From contig NZ_JBHUEJ010000036.1 of assembly GCF_042680565.1 (NCBI RefSeq), positions 124,001 to 188,000 on the forward strand: a DNA stretch of 64,000 nt. The letters run 5' to 3'. The stretch comes from Ottowia flava (GTDB lineage: Bacteria > Pseudomonadota > Gammaproteobacteria > Burkholderiales > Burkholderiaceae_C). The notes below the pieces were generated by a model. The model was not told the origin of the DNA. It made no database searches and saw nothing but the letters and a program-made list of their open reading frames with translations. The number at the start of each line of letters is the position of its first letter. The first letter of the stretch is position 1. This document shows, piece by piece, positions 42,130 through 50,604 of the stretch. The translations under genes were made by a program, and so were the position numbers.

Positions 42130-44298
42130 TCAACGCACCGCGCCGTGGTCGGAAATCATCTTCGGCGTGATGAACACCAGCATTTCCTGCTTGTCGGCCT
42201 GGCGTGTCTTCTGCTTGAACAGGTTGCCGATGGCCGGAATGTCGCCCAACACCGGCACCTTATTCTCTTGCTCAGTCTCGGTCAGTTCAAAAATGCCACC
42301 GATCACCACGGTGCCGCCATTTTCCACCAGCACCTGCGTTTTCACGCGCTTTGTGTTGATCGACATTGCGCCCGCCACGACACCCCCGGGGCTGTCCTTA
42401 TTGACGTCCAGGTCCAAGATGATGTTGCCTTCGGGCGTGATCTGGGGCGTGACCTCCAGCTTCAACACAGCCTTGCGGAAAGCCACCGAGGTCGCACCGC
42501 TCGAAGTAGCCTGCTGATAGGCAAATTCTGTACCCTGCTCGATCACAGCCTTGATCTGGTCAGCAGTCACCACTCGCGGGCTGGATACCACCTTGCCTTT
42601 GCCGTCGGCTTCCAGGGCAGACAACTCCAAGTTCAAGAACCGGTTGGCCGCCGAACTGAACAAGGAAATGGCGAAGTTCGCGGGCGTGGCGCCGCCGAAT
42701 CCCAGCGCAGGCAAGTTCAGAAACTGCGATGAGTCGGTAGTGAGCCCGGAGGGCTGGAATGCACCCGTCGTGGCGCCAATGGCGTTGTAGTTGCCGCCGA
42801 TGGCAACGCGGTTCCCGCCGCCGACGGAATAGCCTGCGTCACCACCCCGGATGCCCCGCATGTCGGCACTGCCCAGCTTGATCCCCAGCGATTTGCCAAA
42901 GGTGTCTGACGCCTCGACGATGCGCGCCTCAATCAGCACTTGCCGCATGGGCACGTCGAGCTTCGCGATCATTTCCTGAACCTGCTCGAGGCGCGACGGA
43001 ATATCGGAGATAAAAAGCTGGTTGGTCCGCGGCTCCGCAATCACGTTTCCGCGCGAACTCAGCAAACTACCGCCCGCCGTCGAGGAGCCACCACTGCCGC
43101 CCGTACCGCCGGTCGAAGTCGTCAGTTGAGTTGCAATATCTGCTGCCTTGGTGTAGTTCAACTGGAACGACTGCGTCCGCAAAGGCTCGAGGTTGCGAAT
43201 CGCAGCCTGAGCCTCAAGCTCGGCCTTTTCCTTGGCAGCCAATTCTTCCTTTGGTGCAATCTGAAGGACGTTGCCCGACCGCTTCATACCCAGACTCTTG
43301 GCCTGCAGGATGATGTCGAGTGCCTGATCCCAAGGCACGTCCTTTAGCCGCAACGTCAAGTTGCCTTGGACCGTGTCAGAGGTGACGATATTGAAGTTGG
43401 TAAAGTCGGCGATCACCTGAAGCAGGGACCGAACATCGATGTTCTGGAAGTTCAGCGACAGCTTCTCACCACGGTAACCCGGGCCTTGCGTCAGCTTGTC
43501 GGCGCTGACTTTCTGCTGGCGCACTTCAACGACCAACTGGTTATCGCTCTGGTAAGCGCTGTGCTCCCAGAGACCTTTGGGCTCGATCACCATGCGGACG
43601 CGATCACCGGATTGAACGGTGGAGATGGTCTGCACGGGCGTGCCGAAATCGGTGACATCCAGGCGACGACGCAGACCTTCGGGCAAACTGGTTCTGAGGA
43701 ACTCGACGACCAACGACGAGCCCTGTTGCTTGATGTCCACACCAACCTGATTGTTGGCAAGGTCCACTACCACGCGACCGGCGTTATCCACTCCGCGACG
43801 GAAGTCGATGTCCCGCAGAGGCAATGCCGCATCGTTTCGACTCTCGGAGAAGACCTGCGTGACAGGGTTGGTCGGAGTTGGAAGCGCGACAGCGGGTACG
43901 GGATCGAGAGACACCAGGACACTGCGTCCTTGCACCTCGGCACGGTACGCGGTCGCCCTGTTCAAATTCAGAACCACGCGCGTGCGATCCGCCGTTTGCG
44001 CAATATTAGCGACGCGCAGGTTGCCCTGGTTGAGTTCCACCGTGTTGCGGCCAAGGCCACTCGACACGCCAGGAAAGTCCAGCGCAATCCGCGCTGGAGA
44101 CTGCACGACAAAACCTGCCGGCGCCGCGGTGAGCGGCTCCGACAGATCAATGCGGACCATTTCAACACCACCTTGAACGGTGCTGGTGATGGATTGGATT
44201 GAGGCCTCGGCGTATGCCGCGCCTGCAAGCGCTAGCCACACCGTCCCGACCGCTATCACTCGTGCCATCCGCTGCGCGGAGGGAAACCTGTTCTTCAT
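42130..44298 (-). CDS. pilQ: Type IV pilus secretin PilQ
   Basis: A 722-residue outer-membrane secretin through which the pilus exits. It has a signal peptide (VWLALAGAAYA), two N-terminal AMIN-like regions that bind peptidoglycan, an STN/N0-N1 region (LSLNFQNIDVRSLLQVIADF), and a C-terminal secretin domain with EARIVEASDTFGKSLGI and VVIGGIFE. A Gly/Ser linker sits near residue 415. The start ATG at 44298 overlaps the pilP stop by 4 bp. Confidence 0.97.
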   Translation of the reverse strand: MKNRFPSAQRMARVIAVGTVWLALAGAAYAEASIQSITSTVQGGVEMVRIDLSEPLTAAPAGFVVQSPARIALDFPGVSSGLGRNTVELNQGNLRVANIAQTADRTRVVLNLNRATAYRAEVQGRSVLVSLDPVPAVALPTPTNPVTQVFSESRNDAALPLRDIDFRRGVDNAGRVVVDLANNQVGVDIKQQGSSLVVEFLRTSLPEGLRRRLDVTDFGTPVQTISTVQSGDRVRMVIEPKGLWEHSAYQSDNQLVVEVRQQKVSADKLTQGPGYRGEKLSLNFQNIDVRSLLQVIADFTNFNIVTSDTVQGNLTLRLKDVPWDQALDIILQAKSLGMKRSGNVLQIAPKEELAAKEKAELEAQAAIRNLEPLRTQSFQLNYTKAADIATQLTTSTGGTGGSGGSSTAGGSLLSSRGNVIAEPRTNQLFISDIPSRLEQVQEMIAKLDVPMRQVLIEARIVEASDTFGKSLGIKLGSADMRGIRGGDAGYSVGGGNRVAIGGNYNAIGATTGAFQPSGLTTDSSQFLNLPALGFGGATPANFAISLFSSAANRFLNLELSALEADGKGKVVSSPRVVTADQIKAVIEQGTEFAYQQATSSGATSVAFRKAVLKLEVTPQITPEGNIILDLDVNKDSPGGVVAGAMSINTKRVKTQVLVENGGTVVIGGIFELTETEQENKVPVLGDIPAIGNLFKQKTRQADKQEMLVFITPKMISDHGAVR

Positions 44299-44837
44299 TG
44301 TGCTTTCTCCTGCAGCTGCAGCACCGTATTGCGTTCTATCCATTCACCAGCCGCGTCCTGCACGATCTCTCTGAGGACGACTTCGTTTTCGTTGATCTTG
44401 AGCACCCGGCCGTAGTTCTGGCCCAGGTAATTACCCACCCGGACCTGATGCAGAAGGCTATCGACGCGAACCAACGCCACGCGCTGCCCCGAGCGATCCA
44501 AACTACCGACCATGGTCATCACATCCAGCGGGAATGCTTCAAGGGGCTCTTTGCGTCGGTTGAGCTCGGGCGCCACCAAAAGGGCTCCGGCGCTGGCAGG
44601 GCCTGACTCTCGTCGCAATGCCTGGGTCAGTTTGTCGCTGCTGAAAGGGTCAAACGATGCCGCTTCCGAGTAGGCCAGTGGCACGTATTTCTTGGGCTCT
44701 GCGATAGGCGTGACCTTCGGCTTAGTCGTGCGCCGCAGTTCCGCCATCCATTGGTGCAAGTCATCTGACTCAGCCATGCACCCAGCCAAGCTCGCTAGCG
44801 AAACCGTGCACGCTACTAAATAGAGGATGCGCTTCAT
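44295..44837 (-). CDS. pilP: Type IV pilus lipoprotein PilP
   Basis: A 180-residue lipoprotein (lipobox SLAGC near residue 20) that links PilN/PilO to PilQ. The conserved region EAFPLDVMTMVGSLDRSGQRVALVRVDSLLHQVRVGNYLGQNYG fits the PilP family beta-domain. Length matches P. aeruginosa PilP (174). Its start overlaps the pilO stop and its stop overlaps the pilQ start, both by 4 bp. Confidence 0.95.
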   Translation of the reverse strand: MKRILYLVACTVSLASLAGCMAESDDLHQWMAELRRTTKPKVTPIAEPKKYVPLAYSEAASFDPFSSDKLTQALRRESGPASAGALLVAPELNRRKEPLEAFPLDVMTMVGSLDRSGQRVALVRVDSLLHQVRVGNYLGQNYGRVLKINENEVVLREIVQDAAGEWIERNTVLQLQEKAQ

Positions 44838-45520
44838 TTCGTCGCCTTTGGTTTCGCAGCCTTACGCTGTGCGGCGATCTCTTCGGGATCGAGATATCTG
44901 AACGTCTTCGCTGTAGCTTCGAGCAAAAGAGTTCCTGGTTTGTCCTTGTCCGCAGATGGCCCAACAGAGAGATTGTTGAGCGTCACGATGCGCGACAGGT
45001 TTGCGATATCAGCAGTGAACGCCCCGATATCGTGATAGCGCCCTGTGACCTTGACTGCAATGGGCAACTCCGCGTAATAGTCCTTGACGGACAACTGCCC
45101 TGGTCGGAACAACTCAAATTGCAAGCTGCGGCCCAAGCCAGCCTGGTTGATGTCCGACAGCAAGGCGTCCATTTCGGCTTTGCTGGGCAACTGCTTTTCC
45201 AGCAGATTGACGTATTGCATGACCTGTTCGCGCTGCTTCTTCAACTCGTCGAGACTGACAGCTTTCTGCAACTTGGTCTGATACTCTGTCTTGAGCGTAG
45301 CTTCCTTTTGGCGCTCAACCTCCAACTCTTCGTCGAAGTCTTTCAGCATCAAAAACCAAAGCAAGCCGACAACCAGCGCAGCTACGAACGCAAATAGCGC
45401 ATACCGCGGAATGGCCGGCCAAGATGACGGATCCCTTGAATCCAGACCTCGAAACTGATCACCAAATGCTCTGAAAGACGCAGCCACGTCCACATTGCTG
45501 GACTTTTTCTTGCGTGCCAT
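44834..45520 (-). CDS. pilO: Type IV pilus inner-membrane protein PilO
   Basis: A 228-residue protein with one N-terminal membrane helix (YALFAFVAALVVGLLWFLML), a coiled coil and a ferredoxin-like periplasmic domain that pairs with PilN. I start it at ATG 45520 (MARKKKSSN), with AAGGCGGGG as ribosome site. ATG 45541 would add seven residues and overlap the pilN stop by 4 bp, so it is an equal alternative. Confidence 0.93.
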   Translation of the reverse strand: MARKKKSSNVDVAASFRAFGDQFRGLDSRDPSSWPAIPRYALFAFVAALVVGLLWFLMLKDFDEELEVERQKEATLKTEYQTKLQKAVSLDELKKQREQVMQYVNLLEKQLPSKAEMDALLSDINQAGLGRSLQFELFRPGQLSVKDYYAELPIAVKVTGRYHDIGAFTADIANLSRIVTLNNLSVGPSADKDKPGTLLLEATAKTFRYLDPEEIAAQRKAAKPKATK

Positions 45521-45537
45521 ATTGAACGCCCCGCCTT

Positions 45538-46140
45538 TCAAGTCCGCCCTGCCGCGGCGGATGCACCTGATGCCGGCGCACTTGCTCGCTGCAGTTGCAC
45601 GCGGACGGTGAAGTTATAGACGCGCCGCTGTTCACGCGGCGTCAGGGCCATGTTCGCGGCTACGATCTCGATAAGTTCCGGCTTGGTCACCCAATCGCTG
45701 TTGCGCTCCAGATTGCGCAGCAGTTCTGAAACACGCTCATTGGATTGCGCCACCCCGGTAAACAGGACGTTCTGGTTTTCCTGCTTGATTCCCTTCAGGT
45801 AGATCCCGTCAGGTAATTGCCGAACCGCCTCATTCAGCAGATGAACCGGCAAATTGCGGTCCGCTTGCAGGTTCTCTACGGCCTCTTGGCGGGCTCTCAA
45901 CGCGGCGATTTCCTCTTGGAGATTCGCGACCTCCTTGATCTCGGCATCCAACTTGGCGTTTTCTGCGGAAATGAACGTATTGCGTTCCTGCTGCTCGGAT
46001 ATCTGATGCTGATACCACAGATAGATGCCGCCAGCGATCAATGCTCCCGCCACGGCCGAGAGTCCCAAGGACGTATTGAAGACTTGGCGCGCCTTCTTGC
46101 GCGCCATCTCACGATGCGGAAGTAGGTTAATCAATATCAC
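45538..46140 (-). CDS. pilN: Type IV pilus inner-membrane protein PilN
   Basis: A 200-residue protein whose N-terminus ILINLLPHREMARKKARQVF is the conserved cytoplasmic motif that binds PilM. One membrane helix (LSAVAGALIAGGIYLWYQ) and a periplasmic domain follow. It starts with GTG at 46140, which overlaps the pilM stop (GTGA). A start further upstream would add residues without family match. Confidence 0.94.
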   Translation of the reverse strand: MILINLLPHREMARKKARQVFNTSLGLSAVAGALIAGGIYLWYQHQISEQQERNTFISAENAKLDAEIKEVANLQEEIAALRARQEAVENLQADRNLPVHLLNEAVRQLPDGIYLKGIKQENQNVLFTGVAQSNERVSELLRNLERNSDWVTKPELIEIVAANMALTPREQRRVYNFTVRVQLQRASAPASGASAAAGRT

Positions 46141-47213
46141 CGCAGAAACCTCCGCATGGCCAGACCGCACGCGGTCAGGTAAGAAGGCGCCTCACGCAGC
46201 ATCTTCTTTTCACGCACAGCACGGCCGATTTCCATGCCGTCAAATGGATTGACAACCTGGCACGGAAAATTGGTGTGTTGCGTCACAACCTCAGTCAAGC
46301 CGGGTAACCCAGCCGTGCCCCCCGCTAACAGGATGTAGTCGACCTTGTTGTGCGGCGTACTGGTGAAGAAGAACTTCAGGGCGCGCTCAATTTCTTGCGC
46401 CAGCGACTCCACAAATGGCTCAAGCACCGTCTGACCATAGTCGTCCGGCAACTCACCTGAGCGCTTCTTGGCCTCGGCTTCTTCCTGAGTGAACCCGTAC
46501 TGACGGGCAAGCACTTGCGTCAATTGCGCGCCACCAAAAACCTGGTCACGCTCATACAACAACTCATCATTGCGCAAGACCTGCATGTTCGATGACATCG
46601 CCCCGATCTCGAACAGCGCGATCACGGCATCCGCGCCACCGCCAGGCAATCGCCCTATCACGCGATTGGCGGCCAAGCGAGCAGCGTAGCTCTCTACATC
46701 AATAATCAATGGCGTCAAGCCGCAGGCTTCCGCCAAACCCTGGCGATCCTCCACCTTTTCCTTGCGCGACGCCGCGATGACGACTTCCACATCGCCCACT
46801 GAGGTGGGGCTCGGTCCGACCACACAGAAATCCAAGGCAACCTCATCCAAGGAAAAGGGGATGTACTGGTTGGCCTCGGATTCGACTTGCACCTCAAGCT
46901 CACGCTCGGACAAGCCGCCCGGTAAAATGATTTTTTTGGTGATCACCACCGACGCAGGCAGCGCCATCGCAACCTGCTTCGTCCTGGCACCACTGCGATT
47001 CACCAACCGACGCGTCGCCTCGACGACCTCGTCAAATTTCTCGATGTTGCCGTCGCTGATCCAGCCCGCTTCGAACGGCTCAATCCCACAGCGCTCCAGC
47101 ACGAGGTTGCCGGCGCGGTCCTGTGCCAACTCCACCAGCTTGACGCTGGACGGACTGACATCAAGGCCCAACAAGGACGCCGACTGGCGACCGAACAACG
47201 ATCCTGTGTTCAA
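46137..47213 (-). CDS. pilM: Type IV pilus inner-membrane platform protein PilM
   Basis: A 358-residue actin-like cytoplasmic ATP-binding protein that forms the PilMNOP platform. Family features are LLGLDVSPSSVKLVEL (phosphate 1 loop) and VDYILLAGGTAGLPGL (adenosine loop). The start is a TTG at 47213 (MNTGSLFGRQSASL), with AGGG 7 nt upstream; no ATG gives the N-terminal family motif. It is the first gene of pilMNOPQ. Confidence 0.95.
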   Translation of the reverse strand: MNTGSLFGRQSASLLGLDVSPSSVKLVELAQDRAGNLVLERCGIEPFEAGWISDGNIEKFDEVVEATRRLVNRSGARTKQVAMALPASVVITKKIILPGGLSERELEVQVESEANQYIPFSLDEVALDFCVVGPSPTSVGDVEVVIAASRKEKVEDRQGLAEACGLTPLIIDVESYAARLAANRVIGRLPGGGADAVIALFEIGAMSSNMQVLRNDELLYERDQVFGGAQLTQVLARQYGFTQEEAEAKKRSGELPDDYGQTVLEPFVESLAQEIERALKFFFTSTPHNKVDYILLAGGTAGLPGLTEVVTQHTNFPCQVVNPFDGMEIGRAVREKKMLREAPSYLTACGLAMRRFLR

Positions 47214-47532
47214 GACGACACCCTGTTACCTTCAGTTTCAAAAGTCGAACACACTTAAGATTTCACTTGAATGCTAGCAGCAAGCCCTTTGTCGGGCAAA
47301 GCAAATGCCCACTACAAGTGGTTGAACGCGTTGTCAAAAACTAACGTCTCCGGACAATTCCTTACGTGAGCGCACGCACTTGATGTGGACTCGACACGTT
47401 GCGATGCGTTACGTCCGAGAGAGCGATCACAATTGAAAATACCGCGTGACATGCCTTGGCAGGCTCCCTCCTGTGCCTGCCAACAGGGCGTACTGTCTCA
47501 CGGAAGTACTTGCTAACTTACTTGTTTTCCCC
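47214..47532. other. Divergent promoter region between pilM and mrcA
   Basis: A 319-bp AT-richer gap without a gene. It should contain both promoters. I see no confident -35/-10 pair for pilM. The one clear structure is a 9-bp inverted repeat near the mrcA side (47456-47483). Confidence 0.5.
47456..47483 (+). promoter_or_regulatory. Inverted repeat upstream of mrcA
   Basis: TTGGCAGGC, 10-nt spacer, GCCTGCCAA: a perfect 9-bp inverted repeat ending 49 nt before the mrcA ATG. It could be a regulator operator or an mRNA hairpin. A TACTGT at 47491-47496 would put it over the -35 region. Confidence 0.5.
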
Positions 47533-49938
47533 ATGTCGTCAGAGAATTCGCCGAACGGCGTGAACAAGCGCACATCCCGACCTGCACCCACTTGGTGGAG
47601 CTGGTTGCTCAAAGGCCTCATGTGGACCGTGGGGTCCGTGGTCGCGCTTGTTCTGTGCGGAGTGATGGGAGGCCTGATGGCCCTGGCGATTGCCTACCCC
47701 AACCTGCCAGATGTATCGGAGCTTTCAAATTACCGGCCCAAGCTGCCGCTGCGCGTCTATACATCTGAAGGCACCCTGATCAGCGAATTCGGGGAGGAAC
47801 GCCGCAACCTGACCCCGATCGCCAAGATCCCCAAGGCGATGAAAGACGCCGTGCTGGCCGTGGAAGATGCACGCTTTTACGAACATGGTGGCGTCGACTA
47901 CATGGGTGTCGCACGTGCCGCGCTGGCCAACCTTGGTCGCGAAAAAAGCCAGGGCGCGTCCACGATCACCATGCAGGTCGCGCGCAACGTCTACCTGTCT
48001 TCTGAGAAGACTTACACGCGCAAGATCTACGAAGTCCTGCTCACCTTCAAGCTGGAGCACATGCTGTCCAAGGACCAGATCCTTGAGATTTACATGAACC
48101 AGATCTTTCTGGGCAACCGCGCCTACGGGTTTGCCGCCGCCGCCGAGACCTACTTCGGCAAGCCGCTCAAGGACATCACGATCGCCGAGGCGGCGATGCT
48201 GGCCGGTATCCCGAAATTCCCTTCGACGGCGAACCCTATCGCCAACTTCGATCGCGCCCGTGAGCGCCAGCTGTACATCCTCGATCGCATGGTGGAAAAC
48301 GGCTTCATCACGGCGGCGCAGGCGACCGAAGCCAAGGCGCAACCCCTGCGCATCCGCCCCGCAAACGAAACCACACGCGTCCATGCCGAATATGTGGCCG
48401 AAATGGTCCGGCAGATGATGTTTGCCCAATACGGCGAAGAAACCTACAGCCGCGGGCTCAACGTTTACACCTCGATCAATTCGGCCGACCAGGCGGCTGC
48501 CTACAACGCCCTCCGCAAAGGCATCCTGGACTATGACCGTCGGCAGGCCTATCGCGGGCCAGAGAAGTTCGTCGACCTGCCCAAGAATGCGAATGAGATT
48601 GAAGACATGGCCGACGACGTGCTGGCAAGCCACCCTGACATGGGTGACCTGCAGGCCGTGCTGGTCACGGAAGCCAGCCCGCGCACCGTCGTCGCGATTC
48701 GCCGCAACGGCGCCAAGATCACGATGACCGGCGACAGCCTGCGCGCCGCGCAAACTGGGTTGTCCGCCAAGGCAGGGCCCGCCATCAAGATCCGTCCTGG
48801 CGCCATCATCCGCGTCAGCCAGGACAGCAAGGGCAAATGGGACATCGGCCAAGTACCCGAGGTCGAAGGCGCGCTGGTCGCGCTCGATCCCCGCAACGGC
48901 GCTGTCAAGGCCTTGATCGGCGGCTTTGACTTCGACAAGAACAAGTTCAACCACGTCACGCAGGCGTGGCGCCAGCCGGGCTCCAGCTTCAAGCCCTTCA
49001 TCTATTCGGCGGCGCTGGAAAAAGGCTTTTCGCCGACCACGATGATCAACGACACGCCCATGTTCTTCGACAGCAGCGTGACCGGCGGCCAGCCTTGGGA
49101 GCCCAAGAACTACGAAGGAGGCTTCGAAGGTCCGATGACCATGAAGCGCGGTTTGGCCCGCTCGCGCAACATGATCTCGATTCGCATCCTGCAGTCCATC
49201 ACGCCGCAGTTCGGTCAGGAATGGGTGACGCGCTTCGGTTTCGACGCCGACAAGCACCCCGCCTACCTGACGATGGCGCTGGGCGCCGGCTCGGTCACGC
49301 CCATGCAGATGGCGGCAGCCTATTCGGTGTTTGCCAATGGCGGCTTCCGGGTCAACCCGTTCCTGGTGACGCGCATCACCGACCATACGGGCCGTGTGCT
49401 GGTCGAAAGCCAGCCTGCCGGCCCAGTCGAGTCCAACCGCGCCATCGACGCGCGCAACGCCTTCATCACTGGCACCATGCTCAACGATGTGGCGCGCAGC
49501 GGTACGGCGGCGAAGGCGCAAGCCCAACTCAAGCGCCCGGACATCTATGGCAAGACAGGCACCACCAACGACTCGATGGATGCCTGGTTCGCTGGCTACC
49601 AACCGTCGATGGTCGGCATCGTCTGGATGGGTTACGACACACCGCGCAACCTGGGCAACCGCGAAACCGGTGGCGGCCTGAGCCTGCCGATCTGGATCAA
49701 CTTCATGCAAACCGCGCTCAAGGGCGTCCCGGTCAGCGAACCGTCCGCTCCCGAGGGCGTGACCCGCGTTGGCGGCGACTGGTACTACGAGGAATACGCC
49801 CGCGGCGGAGGCATCAGCAACCTGGGCGGCGCTGGCCTAGCGCCGGCCCCGACCGAGGCCGAACCGTCGACAGACGCCGGTGGCGGCGCCGCGCCATCCG
49901 AGGAGCGCAACCGCATCCTCGACATGTTCAAGAACTGA
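47533..49938 (+). CDS. mrcA: Penicillin-binding protein 1A (bifunctional)
   Basis: An 801-residue class A PBP that polymerises and cross-links peptidoglycan. A membrane anchor (residues 28-53) precedes the GT51 transglycosylase domain, with catalytic E111 in EDARFYEHGG and the second motif GASTITMQVARN. The transpeptidase domain has S484-x-x-K487 (PGSSFKP), SRN, and K674-T-G-T. An OB-like insert lies between them, as in E. coli PBP1A (850). The tail is Pro/Gly-rich. It is divergent from pilM, a conserved betaproteobacterial and gammaproteobacterial arrangement. Confidence 0.97.
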   Translation: MSSENSPNGVNKRTSRPAPTWWSWLLKGLMWTVGSVVALVLCGVMGGLMALAIAYPNLPDVSELSNYRPKLPLRVYTSEGTLISEFGEERRNLTPIAKIPKAMKDAVLAVEDARFYEHGGVDYMGVARAALANLGREKSQGASTITMQVARNVYLSSEKTYTRKIYEVLLTFKLEHMLSKDQILEIYMNQIFLGNRAYGFAAAAETYFGKPLKDITIAEAAMLAGIPKFPSTANPIANFDRARERQLYILDRMVENGFITAAQATEAKAQPLRIRPANETTRVHAEYVAEMVRQMMFAQYGEETYSRGLNVYTSINSADQAAAYNALRKGILDYDRRQAYRGPEKFVDLPKNANEIEDMADDVLASHPDMGDLQAVLVTEASPRTVVAIRRNGAKITMTGDSLRAAQTGLSAKAGPAIKIRPGAIIRVSQDSKGKWDIGQVPEVEGALVALDPRNGAVKALIGGFDFDKNKFNHVTQAWRQPGSSFKPFIYSAALEKGFSPTTMINDTPMFFDSSVTGGQPWEPKNYEGGFEGPMTMKRGLARSRNMISIRILQSITPQFGQEWVTRFGFDADKHPAYLTMALGAGSVTPMQMAAAYSVFANGGFRVNPFLVTRITDHTGRVLVESQPAGPVESNRAIDARNAFITGTMLNDVARSGTAAKAQAQLKRPDIYGKTGTTNDSMDAWFAGYQPSMVGIVWMGYDTPRNLGNRETGGGLSLPIWINFMQTALKGVPVSEPSAPEGVTRVGGDWYYEEYARGGGISNLGGAGLAPAPTEAEPSTDAGGGAAPSEERNRILDMFKN

Positions 49939-49984
49939 TCTGGGTGTGGCGCCCACGCGGCGCCGCGGCTCGCTTGGCGCCCGC

Positions 49985-50317
49985 TCAGTCGGCGCTGAAC
50001 ACCAAAGCCGTGCGGGCGTGTTCGCTGGCGCTTTGCGACAGGCGAGCAAAAAACTCTTCGTCGCTTTTGGTGTCGCGCCACTGGCCGTCGCGCCATCGGT
50101 AGTGGTAGCCGCCCGAACGCGCCGCCAGCCACACCTCCTGCAGCGGCTTCTGCAGGTTGATGACGATCTGGCTGTTGTCGGCGAACACCAGGGTCACCAT
50201 GCCGCCCACGCGCTGGTTGTCGATGTCCGCGTCACCGGCCTCGTTGATGCGGTCGCAATCGGCTTCCACGGTGGCCAGCAGGGCCTCGGCCCGGTCGAGG
50301 TATTCAAGGTCGGTCAT
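49985..50317 (-). CDS. cyaY: Iron donor protein CyaY (frataxin)
   Basis: A 110-residue frataxin homologue that binds iron and regulates iron-sulphur cluster assembly on IscS/IscU. An acidic first helix (MTDLEYLDRAEALLATVEADCDRI) precedes the beta-sheet with VTLVFADNSQIVINLQ and QEVWLAARSGGYHY, the frataxin signature. Length equals E. coli CyaY (106). The start codon lies 14 bp from the divergent lptM start, so the two leaders or promoters overlap. A longer frame from 50344 would run into lptM. Confidence 0.95.
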   Translation of the reverse strand: MTDLEYLDRAEALLATVEADCDRINEAGDADIDNQRVGGMVTLVFADNSQIVINLQKPLQEVWLAARSGGYHYRWRDGQWRDTKSDEEFFARLSQSASEHARTALVFSAD

Positions 50318-50323
50318 TACAAT
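50318..50323 (+). promoter_or_regulatory. Candidate -10 box for lptM-lysA
   Basis: TACAAT abuts the cyaY start codon and ends 8 nt before the lptM ATG at 50332, so an lptM transcript would be almost leaderless. No -35 box is obvious. Confidence 0.45.
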
Positions 50324-50331
50324 TCCATGCC

Positions 50332-50604
50332 ATGTCGTCAGCATCGCCTATCCGATCAATTCTAGTCAGCGCCTGTGCCTGGGCCACCGCTGGCGCGGCG
50401 GTAACCCTGCTGGCGGCGTGCGGGCAGCGCGGCCCGCTCACCATTCCCCAGACGCCGGCTGCCGCCCAGCGCGCTACGCTGCCGCAAACCGTGTGGGGCG
50501 GCCACTCGACGCCGCCCGCGGCGCCGGCCAGCGGGGCATCCGCACCCGCGCCGGTGCTGCGCCCGCCGCCCCCGCTGTTGCCGGACCTTCCAGACATCGA
50601 ATGA
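50332..50604 (+). CDS. lptM: LPS translocon maturation chaperone LptM (YifL-like lipoprotein)
   Basis: A 90-residue lipoprotein. The signal ends in the lipobox LLAAC near residue 30 and is followed by GQRGPLTIP, the invariant LptM motif (CGQRGPL) that helps disulphide maturation of LptD. The rest is a disordered Pro/Ala-rich tail. It is divergent from cyaY and overlaps lysA by 4 bp (ATGA), the standard cyaY/lptM-lysA order. Confidence 0.92.
   Translation: MSSASPIRSILVSACAWATAGAAVTLLAACGQRGPLTIPQTPAAAQRATLPQTVWGGHSTPPAAPASGASAPAPVLRPPPPLLPDLPDIE

Noticed and set aside
47725..49710. A 661-codon open frame on the minus strand
   Set aside because: Antisense to mrcA, whose catalytic motifs are all present on the plus strand.
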